From Aegilops tauschii subsp. strangulata (taxonomy: Eukaryota; Streptophyta; Magnoliopsida; Poales; Poaceae): a stretch of 64,000 nucleotides of DNA. The stretch is taken from positions 87,631,322-87,695,321 of the forward strand of contig NC_053035.3 in assembly GCF_002575655.3 (NCBI RefSeq). Reading direction: 5' to 3'. This document shows positions 49,241 through 59,518 of the stretch, piece after piece. The notes beneath the pieces were generated by a model. That model ran no database searches, had not been told where the DNA came from, and saw only the letters and a program-made list of their open reading frames with translations. The position numbers and the translations under genes were made by a program. Each line of letters opens with the position of its first letter. The stretch's first letter is position 1.

Positions 49241-49960
49241 CTTAGGCTTCGACCTACTGGCCCACATGTCAGCTAGTTCATTTGTTTTTTTAGTCCATTT
49301 GGTGGGCTGGGTGAAACAATGATGTAGCATCTATGCAGCCCGTTTAAATCCCATTTGCATTTTTCTCGAAATCCGCAGACTTGCTGGGCTGGGTGAAAAT
49401 ATCATGTTGGGCTAGACGGAGAAATGTTATAAAAACATAAACACATGATTGCACGTCAGTAAAATCTTTGCAAGCTTATGTACGCAATCACTAGGAGTTA
49501 ACTTGCCAAGTTATATATAAACAATTATTATTATTATTTTGTAAGAACTTTCAACGTACGAAATAAAATATCATTTTAATTTGATGAGTTAATAGTAAGT
49601 GGGGTATTATTAATTTTTAGGCTAGACGTGGGACAGTTGAGTTGGTTCTAGGGGAAAGTACTGGGAGAAAACTCAGTTTACATCGAAAAAGAAAGTGGGA
49701 GAAAATTCGAAGACCTGCTGGGTCCACCTGAGGAGGGGAATATGTTGGGAGGAAGGAGATTCAAAGCACGATAGCCGAGTGAACTAGTTTTTTTTACGGA
49801 CAAGTGAACTAGTTTACATACATAAGCAAATAGCCACTAAAAAAAGCAATCAGGTTAATGGGTTCTTAAAAGAAATATTTCGGACAAAACAGATAATTAC
49901 GACACATAGGCTAATGCATGAAACACTCAGATGATAAAGGTGCTTATAAACAGATAAAGT
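49241..49960. other. CACTA-2 spacer
   Basis: AT-rich and without a supported gene. Confidence 0.5.
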
Positions 49961-49967
49961 ACAACAT

Positions 49968-50523
49968 CTAGACCTTCCTGGCACGCTTGATCATGACGCT
50001 GCGGCTGTCCGTGTACTCGTCGATTACGGGAAGCAGATACGCCCTCATGTCCAAGATCTGCCTGTACATGTCGTAGCATGCGTATGCGTCCTTGGCCGCG
50101 TAGGTTATGTAGGCTAGATTCAGAGGTACCTCCCACATGTTCAGGTCGTCTTCTTTCATGTTGGCGTATCAGGGGTCGATGATGGTCTCAGCGAGGTCAA
50201 CCACGGAGTCCTTCTCCTGCCCGTTGCTGATGATCTTGTATTGTTTCTGGATGTCGACAAGCTTGTTGCACCAGATGGCCGAATCATCACGTTCTTCCTT
50301 CACTCCACCGTAGCGAAGGTGCAGTCGGCGCTGCCAATGAAACGGGCGAATGCTCCAGAACCTGGTGCAGCCATACGACTGAGGCGAGGTAGAGCTTCAC
50401 CGAGTCCGTATCGTTGGTGTACATCACATTCAACTTGGTGCAGCCATAGGACTGAACGGCGAACTCAAAGGGGAACTCCTTGCTGAAGTCCACATCCAGC
50501 AGGCTCACCCCTCGGATCGCCAT
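49968..50523 (-). pseudogene. captured 3'-5' exonuclease (RNase H-like, Werner type), broken
   Basis: Translation from ATG 50523 on the minus strand starts MAIRGVSLLDVDFSKEFPFE and later continues in another frame to a stop near 49973. The last 60 residues (NLAYITYAAKDAYACYDMYR) carry the YAAxDAY block of the Exo III motif in DEDD-type 3'-5' exonucleases. A frameshift near 50400-50420 and a TGA near 50168-50170 break it. Proteins of this type trim nucleic acid ends. The copy sits in a CACTA element without transposase, so it is best read as a captured host gene. The first DEDD motif is not clearly seen. Confidence 0.7.
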
Positions 50524-50963
50524 TGGAGTCTCTTCGAGTGAACGAGTGTGTAGGCGGTGGCAACAGTTCGTTTTTCAGCTCTTGGGGAACTGGATTCAAC
50601 AGTAAGCTGAGTGTGTACAGGCGACAACAGTTAATACCCCTCCCTCGTCCGCTGCACGCCCGGCAGAAGATGCACCCTCGGCCACACGTCGGTTCACGAG
50701 AGGGTCTGTATTGGTACTGTAATAACAGGAGTTAGTGGTCACTTTACTTAAATTTAATTAGCTTTAATAGAAATTTATACTTAAAACAAGCAATGCATTC
50801 GCTTGTTCTATCAGTGCCACAGGATCAACATGCACAACAATTAGAATTATTATTCTCAGGACGCACATGATCAGCACATTTGTCGCACTTTCACAAAGAT
50901 AATACTACCAAGTTTGAACTGTTTGTTATGGTTGTTGTCCTCTGCATCATCATGCCGTGTTTC

Positions 50964-51225
50964 CCAGCTTGCAAAATTCAGAACCAACAAATAAGATCCA
51001 AATAATAAGTACAACAAAGATGCCTACACATCTCATTGATTCCAGCTTGCAAGATTCAGAACCAACAAATAAGATCCAAATAATAAGTACAACAAAGATG
51101 CCTACACATCTCATTGATTCCCAGCTTGCAAGATTCAGAACTAACAAATAAGATTCAAATAATAAGTACAACAAAGATGCCTACACATCTCACTGATTCC
51201 CAGCTTGCAAGATTCAGAACCAACC
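50964..51225. repeat. tandem array, 78-79 bp unit, 3.3 copies
   Basis: CCAGCTTGCAAGATTCAGAA starts units at 50964, 51042, 51121 and 51200. The copies are nearly identical. Confidence 0.95.
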
Positions 51226-52281
51226 CATTAGAGCCTTTTGATAAAGTGAATATCGGGATTAAATCCATCTTGGCTAGCCATGTCATACAATCGAAGAACT
51301 TGGCGAATGCTCTTGACCGTCACAACATCTGTAGTTGAGTATTCCTGTTTGCACAGCGCAGATAATAAAGAGCATGATTACTATAATACTGGCACTAGTG
51401 GAAGTCAACCTGCAGCTCCACTCGATGATTCAATTCATGCCACTTTTTCTGCAGTTCACCTGAAATGAAGCAAAGATTGCATCATTCAGCTACAACTCAT
51501 CTTGCAAAGGCTAATAAAATGTTGCACGAGATTACCAGCAGAATTTGACGGAGATTTTGGGAACTCCAATCACCATTTTGTGCAGTTCCACCAAAATTGA
51601 GAGATGTTGCCCATGTAACCTTTTAGTTGAACTGCACAAGACACTCATTCCAAAAAAGTGTTTTGTGCAGTTCACCAAAAGGTCACAATAGCAACAAGGT
51701 GAAATGGATATCCCTATCTGCACAAAAAGATAGAAAGTAAACAGTTGCTGGTCAATAAGAATATGCGAAACATATACAAAATGAAAAGAAGCATCTTAAT
51801 TATGTTCATGGCAATCACGCAAGGACAGTAGAAATTTTAAAACGTCAGCAATGCTTCATGTTACCAGAAGCATTACGATCAACGATGAGATTCCTCAAAT
51901 ATGGGATTACTTTAATGGTGGCATTGCTTGTTTAGCAGACACAGTAAATCAACAGCAGCTAAAGAGTTGGTTTAAGGGCATGGGACCGTGGGGACACCAG
52001 GACACTCAGCAGCGTAAAGGAGCAACTTACTTATCATACTGGGGAAAACAGCAGGAGTGCCATTTGTAACACAGTTTAATTGCATCTTATCACTGGAGGC
52101 ATTAGATTAACAATAACACTGGTTAGACATGTCCCTAAGGTAACAGTGTGATCGCTTCATTTTACATGCGCCCTTACATTAACAACAACAAAAGGTTGGT
52201 ATAAGGACATGCGACAGTGGACGCATCAGCACAATGTACCTACAAGGAGGCATAAAGTGGTGATGCCGAGTTTGTTCATGC
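51226..52281. other. intergenic or CACTA-2 interior, no supported gene
   Basis: No convincing frame or element end was found. Confidence 0.45.
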
Positions 52282-52581
52282 TATGTGAGGGTAGCAAACC
52301 TAATCCTGGAGACCTTGTACTATGTGAGGGCACCAAATCTAATCCTGGAGACCTTTTACTATGTGAGGGCAGCAAATCTAATCCTGGAGACCTTTTACTA
52401 TGTGAGGGCAGCAAATCTAATCCTGGAGACCTTTTACTATGTGAGGGCAGCAAATATAATCCTGAGACCTTTTACTATGTGAGGGCAGCAAATCTAATCC
52501 TGAGACCTTTTACTATGTGAGGGCAGCAAATCTAATCCTGGAGACCTTTTACTATGTGATGGCAGCAAATCTAATCCTGGA
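52282..52581. repeat. minisatellite, 39-bp unit, about 7.7 copies
   Basis: TATGTGAGGGCAGCAAATCT starts units at 52282, 52321, 52360, 52399, 52438, 52476, 52514 and 52553. Two units lack one base, which breaks the open frame, so the array is not a coding repeat. Confidence 0.95.
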
Positions 52582-52595
52582 CATACTCTGTTGAC

Positions 52596-53865
52596 TTGTC
52601 CACCAGCCGCCACTTTCTATCCTTTTTTCAGCCAATAATAGATCTGTTCCTTATCCAGTTTGTACTGCGTTTTCCCATTATTTCCCTTTTCAACCAAGAG
52701 ACCGGTTGGGTATCCGGTCTCTACTACTTTCACCATATTATTTCCTCTTTGAATCAAGTCCTAGATTCATGCTACAACTTTCCCCCTTTCTTCGTTGTTT
52801 GAACAAAGCCCTAGATTCGAATGCATGAAGTAGCTTTACCTCTAATAATACTAAAAATTTAGGTGGCTTTGGAAGAGCTGATGGGAGTAGAAGAAGATGC
52901 ACATGCAGACACGTGGGGAGCTGGGGCAGTAGAGCAAGGCCGCTTTCGAAGAACTTATACCTGAGGGTCGCCGGGATGTCGGCGGCGGCAGGTCGGATCT
53001 GCGGACAATACGACAGGGAGGAAGAAGGGACGGAGGACCTCCTGAGCCGGGGCTGTGTCGGAGAGAATGGCATGGGCAGAGGATCGGGCCCCTCCGGCAG
53101 CTGTGGGTTTCCTCCCTCGGCGGCGATGACCGCGTGAACGATGCACCTTTTAGTCCTCTACACACACCGGCCGAAGGGATCCGGCCGGATCTGTGACCAG
53201 CGGTGAGCAGAGAGAAAATGTCGCTACCGCTGTCTTGTTTATATCTGGAGAGGATGAGAGAATGAAGAGAGCAACCCTAGTAAGGCAAGCGCTCAGGCCC
53301 CTGCATCCATATATAGTGGAGTGATTATCTTTTTTCTCTCCACACAAGCGTTTCAATTTGTGTACGTGGCATTAAAGAAAAGAAACTCTCTATTTAAGGT
53401 GACTACTGTACGACTCCTACTTACTACTAGTAGTACTACAGTATTGTTCACTTGTGCTCCCCGCCCCTCCATTCATTGAACAACCCCATGGGTGAATAAA
53501 CATACAGTAAGTACTGTATTTATATAGAACGAACAAGCTCAAACTATTTTCGCATAGTTAAAAGTTGAGGGCGGGGCTTTTCCCGGGCAGTACGCGCGGC
53601 AGTTTTCGGGTAGGCGGTTTGACAGAGAGGTGAGGAGGGTGAGCGAGTGGGGCTGTGTGATTTGACGGCACGTTACTGCTGGAAAGACTTGTGATATGAC
53701 CACTCACTATAGTCATGAATTACTGGCGCTCCGACCGGGGTGATGCCCCCCTTCCGTTCCGCGCTCTAATCTGGTGCATGACACGTCGACCCGGATGCTG
53801 GCTCTCCCACATGTCGGATTAGTAAGAAGGAGCAAAGAATGATGCAGTATATACTAGTACTATAC
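52596..53865. other. intergenic, no supported gene
   Basis: A GC-rich stretch (52960-53200) with a possible 5' exon character on the minus strand is bordered by AT-rich DNA. Short frames there lack recognisable domains. Confidence 0.45.
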
Positions 53866-53867
53866 TA

Positions 53868-54024
53868 CTCCCTTTGTTCCTAAATATAAGTCTTTGGATA
53901 GATTTCACTATGGACCACATATGGAGAAAAATGAGTGGATCTACACATAAAATGCATCTATATACATCTGTATGTGGTCCACAGTGAAATATCTACGAAG
54001 ACTTATATTTAGGAACGGAGGGAG
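53868..54024. mobile_element. Stowaway MITE
   Basis: Ends CTCCCTTTGTTCCTAAATATAAG and CTTATATTTAGGAACGGAGGGAG with TA at 53866-53867 and 54025-54026; 157 bp. Confidence 0.93.
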
Positions 54025-54026
54025 TA

Positions 54027-54756
54027 CTACTCAGGTCGGAGGAGTGCGAACCACGACAGCCCAGTGAACCAGCAGTGCGAAACACGGTAGCCCAGTGAAC
54101 CAGCAGTAGAAAAAAATGTGGTGATATGGCCATAAAAAAGAATGTGCTACGGTCCACACTGTAGCATGTACAATAACACTCCTCTTTGTTTGGATCCCTG
54201 AGTTAGAGCTAGTTTGGGTTGAAAAAGCCTCAAATTATCGAAACAAGAGGGGTTAGTTTGAGCTAGTTTGCTCTAGCCCAGCTAAAAAAACTAGCCCGGT
54301 GGAGAGGTTCTAATTGGGTTAGTTATCCTTGGGCCCACTAAAAGAGAACTAAAAAAATCTTCCCTGCCCGCACCAGATCGCTCCCCCTCTCGCATGACTC
54401 CTCTCTGTTCCCCATAGGGCCGCTCGCCCTCTCTCTCCTCCGGCCGCCCTCTCCTTCCGGCCTCCGCCGCCCTACTCCGGCCGCCCTCTCCCTCCGGCCT
54501 TCGAAGGTCGCCCCGCTCCCCCTTCACCAGTCGTTTTTCTCCCTTTGTCATGCGCGGCGGCGACGCATCTACCAGGGAGGTCGCGAGAGGGGTGAGTTTG
54601 TTCGTTCCTTCTCTGTCTCACGGCCATATCATTGATCTTGCTTGCTCTAGCGCTAATTCTGATTTGGAAAAGTAGATCCTGATCAAACTTGGTATAGATT
54701 TGTGGTGCACGCATGGAATTGTTTGATGCTGCTTGAGGAGGTAATAAATCTTTATA
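54027..54756. other. intergenic; possible transposon edge
   Basis: The sequence TCTTTGTTTGGATCCCTGAG (about 54183) is like a Harbinger/hAT-type end, but no partner end was identified. A short near-duplicate (CAGCCCAGTGAACCAGCAGT, 54057 and 54086 region) precedes it. Confidence 0.4.
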
Positions 54757-55263
54757 GAGGCCCAAAGATTCAGGTCACCTTTCTAGGTATTTCAATTTCA
54801 GGCTTGCATTATTTCTAGAGGCCCAAAGATTCAGTTCACCTTTCTAGGTATTTCAATTTCAGGCTTGCATTATTTCTAGAGGCCCAAAGATTCAGTTCAC
54901 CTTTCTAGGTATTTCAGTTTCAGGCTTGCATTATTTCTAGAGGCCCAAAGATTCAGTTCACCTTTCTAGGTATTTCACTTTCAGGCTTGCATTATTTCTA
55001 GAGGCCCAAAGATTCAGTTCACCTTTCTAGGTATTTCAGTTTCAGGCTTGCATTATTTCTAGAGGCCCAAAGATTCAGTTCACCTTTCTAGGTATTTCAC
55101 TTTCAGGCTTGCATTATTTCTAGAGGCCTAAAGATTCAGTTCACCTTTCTAGGTATTTCAGTTTTAGGCTTGCATTATTTCTAGAGGCCCAAAGATTTAG
55201 TTCACCTTTCTAGGTATTTTAGTTACAGGCTTGCATTATTTCTAGAGGCCCAAAGATTAAGTT
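54757..55263. repeat. minisatellite, exact 61-bp unit, 8.3 copies
   Basis: GAGGCCCAAAGATTCAGTTC begins units at 54757, 54818, 54879, 54940, 55001, 55062, 55123, 55184 and 55245 (last partial). The period is exactly 61 bp throughout and the copies differ by single bases, so it expanded recently. Confidence 0.97.
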
Positions 55264-55642
55264 CCCAGTCGGCGGCAAGCGGCCCTGCTACCCATGCCGG
55301 TGTCGACCTCAACTCGCAAGGGCCGGCGTCGGAGGGGTTCCCGGGGCTTGGGATCTACAGAGCCTTCCTCCAGAACGACGATGGCGAGCTCCTCCCTCGG
55401 TGCGTGAGGGGCTCCGAGCTCCCTCCCTATCGTGAATGACTTCCGTGTGAGTTAGCTCATTCTTTGTTTCATGAAGTGTTTTTTTATTTTGCGAAGCTTG
55501 ATTGACGACTTGTATGTTTAAGTGGGATATCTCATTTGTATGGACAAAGTAAAAATTATCATGTTTTGCATGCTTGATTTGTATAGATGGTTCGTTTATG
55601 TCAATTGTGAGCGGGAGGAGGCCACAGAAGAGCCGGCCACAC
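55264..55642. other. intergenic
   Basis: A short GC-rich stretch (55265-55430) is followed by AT-rich sequence. No gene is supported. Confidence 0.5.
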
Positions 55643-55645
55643 CAA

Positions 55646-55991
55646 GAGGGTGCTTGGATCCAAGGGACTTATTTTAGTCTGACTAAAAATAGTCTCTTTA
55701 AGAGGCTAAAGTTCCAAGCACCCCTGACTAAAGAGGGACTAAAACTAGTCTTGAGACTAAAAAAATTTAGTCAGGGGTACCCCTACTAAAATGTGGATTA
55801 GTCCTCTCTCTCCTCATTCAACTCCTCTCCTTTAACATAGGCGAGTTCTGGATTGGAGGGTTTGGAGGATAATAAATGCTCATTAACTTGATTTTAGTCT
55901 CTTTAGTATTTGGATCCAAACATGGGTGAGGCTAGCAAGTTTTAGTCCCACTACTTTTAGTCATGGAACTAAAACGTATCCAAGCACCCTC
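55646..55991. mobile_element. Tourist/Harbinger-like MITE
   Basis: Ends GAGGGTGCTTGGATCC and (reverse) GAGGGTGCTTGGATACG with a 3-bp CAA duplication at 55643-55645 and 55992-55994; 346 bp. Internal TTTTAGTCTC/GACTAAAA stretches are also partly symmetric. Confidence 0.85.
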
Positions 55992-55994
55992 CAA

Positions 55995-56855
55995 ATCCGG
56001 CAGGAAATAGGGTCCAAAGTAGTCAAATGATTGAGATAGAGCATTTATTGTCAATCTAACCCTGCCATCCATACACCTCTTTGGTTTAGAGTTAGTTCAG
56101 GGTTAGAATCTAACTCTAACCTCTAACTGAGTTAGAGTTCTCCTTGTCTCGGTTCATCGCCATCATACTTTCCCCATTCCTGTGTTTTCAGTATCCTGTG
56201 AATCAAAGAGGCCCCTTTTTTTGCGGGAAAAATCAAAGAGGCCCTTAGACTGGTTTCGGTTCGGTCATCTTTTATAAACGTGTTATGTCCAAAATTTAAT
56301 GAACGTGCTCCGGTTTCCATGAAAATAATCCGGTTTCATGTAGTAATTCATTCATTTATTTATTCTTCTGCGGGGGGTTTGCATGTAATTCGTGAGGTCT
56401 GAAATGTAAAGTACCCCGGCATATGCTCCGAGTCGTGCATGCACTACGACCCAGATGCTCTATGTCCCACATGTCGGCGAATGGGAGCACGTGAAAATAG
56501 CCTAGGAGTACATATAGGAGGATAAATGCGTGAAATAATATGTACTGTGAAGCGTAGCCGCGGTTCGAAAAGGAGACCTAAAGTGATGACAGCTATAGGT
56601 CGCACGCACCCAACTAGTGGTACTAGACATACGACTAATTTTTCCCTCAAAAAAAGAGTGGCACGAGTGCTCAGTACTCCTATTCTATAAACACGAGTCC
56701 CATCTGATAACAGCGTCCGTGCTACAGCTAGCTCTCCTCCCTCGTTTCTCTCTTCTAAATGTAAACTCGGCCGACGCCCGGTGGGCGGGGTGGGTTTGCT
56801 CAACTGCGGCCCCACCTCACAGTGAAAACGTTACGACTGGAATAAAAATGCCATA
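55995..56855. other. intergenic
   Basis: No gene is supported. GAGTTAG-type repeats (TAACTCTAACCTCTAACTGAGTTAGAG, about 56115-56140) suggest a remnant of a transposon end. Confidence 0.5.
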
Positions 56856-56857
56856 TA

Positions 56858-57024
56858 CTCCCTCCGTTCATAAATATAAGCCTTTTTAGATACTATTTCA
56901 AATGGAATACAACATACAGATGTATGTAGACATAGTTTAGAGTGTAGATTCACTCATTTTGCTCCGTATGTAGTAGTCACTTGCTGGAATCTTTAGAAAG
57001 ACTTATATTTGGGAACGGAGGGAG
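56858..57024. mobile_element. Stowaway MITE
   Basis: Ends CTCCCTCCGTTCATAAATATAAG and CTTATATTTGGGAACGGAGGGAG with TA duplications at 56856-56857 and 57025-57026; 167 bp. It lies about 125 bp beyond the stop codon of the minus-strand gene at 57149. Confidence 0.93.
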
Positions 57025-57148
57025 TACTATACTAATAAAACATTAAGGCCACGAGGCGATGCAGTGCTGGTTACAGGAGGCAAGAAGAGATGCATCCATC
57101 GACGACGTCCACCTCCTCGACTCAGGGCGCCGGCCCACCGAACGGCGC

Positions 57149-57691
57149 CTAAGTAGCAGCGGCTTTCATGGCCAGGTCGACGTGCTTCTGAACAATGGCG
57201 TCCAAAGATTCCAGCCGCTGGAAGAAGGCCAACGTCTTTCTGTCCTCGCTTGCCTTGTAGTGGCCTATGTAGACGATTTCCTCGTAGACGTGGATGTGCA
57301 GGTCGACGGTTTCTTGCATGGCGAGGCACTGCGCGGCGAGCGCGGCCTTGAGGTGCACATTCTTTGTCGCAACCTCCGGCACCTGCAGCGCCACCCGGGC
57401 TTGAAAGAGTTCGTCACCATGGAGGCCGATGAGGGTGGCAGGCAATGAGGAGCCTGGGCGCGCGGGCTGGAGCAGTACGGCAAGGTCGTCCGCGCGCTTC
57501 TTGACGGCGGTGAACTTGCGGATGGAGTTGACCATCATGTCGTCCATGCGACAGGCGAAGCCGGCGTCGGCGAGGGCTACAATGCCTGTGGTCGCCAGCA
57601 CCGTCTGGAAACGCTGCGTGGTGCGGGGCCGCAGGCCGGCGCCTTGGATGATTTGGCACAGCCGACTGCCGCTCACGTCCATCGCCTCCAT
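57149..57691 (-). CDS. hypothetical protein, 180 aa, mostly helical
   Basis: I do not recognise this protein. The start chosen is the ATG at 57691 (MEAMDVSGSRL) because a TATA box lies at 57787-57794; the longer open frame up to 57817 would start before that box. The sequence has no signal peptide or membrane segment. It looks all-helical, with blocks such as LADAGFACRMDDMMVNSIRKF, RADDLAVLLQPARP and AMQETVDLHIHVYEEIVYIG, and ends VQKHVDLAMKAAAT. The frame is intact, GC-rich and biased like a monocot gene, and no transposon feature is attached, so it is probably a real small gene, single-exon. Confidence 0.65.
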   Translation of the reverse strand: MEAMDVSGSRLCQIIQGAGLRPRTTQRFQTVLATTGIVALADAGFACRMDDMMVNSIRKFTAVKKRADDLAVLLQPARPGSSLPATLIGLHGDELFQARVALQVPEVATKNVHLKAALAAQCLAMQETVDLHIHVYEEIVYIGHYKASEDRKTLAFFQRLESLDAIVQKHVDLAMKAAAT

Positions 57692-57786
57692 AGGTGCTTG
57701 TGGCTTCTGGTCACTTGGTCTTGGATTGGAGTGAGCAGTGTTGCGCAGAGACTTGGGAGTAGATGGATTGGAGTGGTCGGGCGCCT

Positions 57787-57794
57787 TTATTATA
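57787..57794 (-). promoter_or_regulatory. TATA box of the 57149-57691 gene
   Basis: On the minus strand TATAATAA lies about 95 bases upstream of the ATG at 57691. Confidence 0.55.
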
Positions 57795-58164
57795 TGAGAG
57801 TCCAAACTCTGTTGCATTCACATCGTGCTGGCTCTATTATGCTTCTCCAATTAATTCCCTCTGCATGTAATTGAGGATGCATCATTGACCGTTCAATGTC
57901 TCGGGAACCGCTACCCTCTCCCTCCTTGGCATTCAAGCACCTATGGACCCATCGACAACGAGGTGCCTATGGTGACTTCGTAAATTTCAAGATGATAGTG
58001 CCGTGCGTGTGTGCGTTCATAGGGGTGAGTGTATGCACGTGTATATGAGCGCTTGCGTCTGTACTGTGTAAAAAAACGTAAATGCGTGTCAAAAAGAGAC
58101 TAGTCAGTATACTCAATATTGTGCACCTCGGAGAGGAAAACGATAGAACTAGTACGTATTTATT

Positions 58165-58245
58165 TACAGTGCAAATTCACTCATTTTGCTCCATATGTAC
58201 TCCATCTCAGTGTAGTCTAGTCACTTGTTGAAATCTCTAGAAGGG
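58165..58245. mobile_element. Stowaway MITE fragment
   Basis: CAAATTCACTCATTTTGCTCCATATGTA and TCACTTGTTGAAATCTCTAGAA match the interior of the MITE at 56858-57024; both ends are missing. Confidence 0.65.
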
Positions 58246-58329
58246 CAAATACACCTTTCTGGTTTACAGGGCTATACTAGCAAGTAGTTGTACGTACTAG
58301 TACAATAGTGGGCTCACATAGCAATTTTG

Positions 58330-58640
58330 TCTCATGCAAGAGCCTGGCTATATGCGCGCTCCAATGTTCGCAACTGCAACGTTCGGTTTGCGCTTGGCTC
58401 TTCGCCTCTTCGAGAAGACGAACAATGATGTTACTACTACTGCTTCTACAGTGTCGAATCCACTGCTGCATGCCCGTCCACCGCGAGCGGGACGGATAGC
58501 TTGTTGTAGAAGTACTACTAAGCAAAAGCCTGTCCTCGTTTGCGAGCAACTGCGCGCATGGGTGAGGGAGAAGGCGTGTAGTAAAATCAAGCTTCTCCTC
58601 ATTGTACGAGTTGACGCGACACATCATAGCACTGGCCCCA
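58330..58640 (+). repeat. upstream duplicate segment, copy 1
   Basis: GCTTGGCTCTTCGCCTCTTCG, GAACAATGATG and GTACGAGTTGACGCGACACATCA occur here and again in 58990-59350. This copy has no gene of its own. Confidence 0.75.
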
Positions 58641-58732
58641 CATGCTTGCCTCTAAACTTGGCTGAAAGACCCGCAGTGTATAATATATTTGCTGCAACCT
58701 CTAACATTTACCCACCACAAATTAAAATATAT

Positions 58733-58790
58733 GTGGTCGTATGCATCGTTCTGATGCAGAGGCCGGGGAGTCCCCCCTTTTCAAAAAAAA
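58733..58790 (+). mobile_element. 58-bp LINE tail insertion with 16-bp target duplication
   Basis: It consists only of GTGGTCGTATGCATCGTTC, GATGCAGAGGCCGGGG, a pyrimidine block and an A run. It is flanked by ACAAATTAAAATATAT at 58717-58732 and 58791-58806, identical on both sides. Confidence 0.92.
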
Positions 58791-58989
58791 ACAAATTAAA
58801 ATATATATTCCTGTCTTGACCAGATGAGCGTGCAAACTACAATCACCAGGGTGTCAGGTAGGGCCAGAAGACTATTTTAATTTTTTTTAAAAACTTCGAG
58901 ACGGCCACATAGCATGGAGCCGACCCCAACGATTTTTAGCTTACAGGCACGGTACACGCTATCCTAGACTACTCGACACATGAAACTGC

Positions 58990-59350
58990 CACACGAGCGT
59001 CCGGGCTGCGCTTGGCTCTTCGCCTCTTTGGGAAGTCGAACAATGATGGAGTACTACTGCACTGGAGGAGTACTACAGTACGCTTCTGGCCATCTGACAC
59101 CGATTGAACTGCTGCATGTCCACCGCGTGCGGGAGGGAGAGCGTGTAGCGAAAGCTTCTCCTAGTCTTGCCAGCCACCACGCTCATGGGCGAGGGAGGGA
59201 CGCTCCTGCCTTTGCGTGTATGACAGGTGGGCCCGACAGGTGTGTGGCCAACCTATCATACAGCCAAAGGCAGGTGCAGTTAAGTCCGCGAGGGAGAGGA
59301 TAATCAAACTTCTCGTTGATGTACGAGTTGACGCGACACATCAAAGCACC
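58990..59350 (+). repeat. upstream duplicate segment, copy 2
   Basis: This diverged copy of 58330-58640 shares the same three blocks in the same order, ending with GTACGAGTTGACGCGACACATCA (about 59319-59341). It lies immediately upstream of the SINA-like promoter. Confidence 0.75.
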
Positions 59351-59369
59351 ACACTCGATATATTTCAAT

Positions 59370-59460
59370 AATTTGCATTTACCGATGCATTAATTACAAC
59401 GCATGCATGCATGCCGTGACTCTCCTTTTGATACTTGCATGTGTTGATTTAATGCACCTT
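59370..59460. mobile_element. partial MITE related to 61152-61471
   Basis: CGATGCATTAATTACAACGCATGCATGCATG and GATACTTGCATG...GATTTAATGCACCTTG match the interior of the 320-bp MITE at 61152. The ends are gone. It is just before the TATA box of the SINA-like gene. Confidence 0.7.
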
Positions 59461-59467
59461 GAAGTAG

Positions 59468-59475
59468 TATAAAAT
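59468..59475 (+). promoter_or_regulatory. TATA box of the SINA-like gene
   Basis: TATAAAAT lies 51 bases before the ATG at 59519. Confidence 0.65.
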
Positions 59476-59518
59476 ATGTGACGGTAAAGCTTTGTAATAC
59501 CCCGGCCCAAGTCGAGAG

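Larger units (their letters stand above)
41753..52595. mobile_element. second CACTA transposon (CACTA-2), right end not identified
   Basis: The left end CACTACAAAAAAAAGACACATC at 41753 is a CACTA terminus. The sequence after it holds TTCTATGACAAAAAATCATGACA-type subterminal repeats, then GC-rich repeat blocks, a captured exonuclease gene and several minisatellites. It is interrupted by a solo LTR at 42519-45321. No matching TTTTGTAGTG end was found, so the right limit is approximate and could be nearer. No transposase is present, so it is non-autonomous. Confidence 0.7.

Noticed and set aside
46335..49330. Many open frames of 60-220 codons
   Set aside because: They lie in repeat modules of CACTA-2, occur on both strands, and are not conserved in frame between modules.
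52282..52581. Regular direct repeats that could suggest a CRISPR array
   Set aside because: The units are contiguous without spacers, and the window is plant nuclear DNA.
57692..57817. Longer start of the 180-aa protein at 57817
   Set aside because: It would begin upstream of the TATA box at 57787-57794, in sequence that reads like promoter and 5' UTR.
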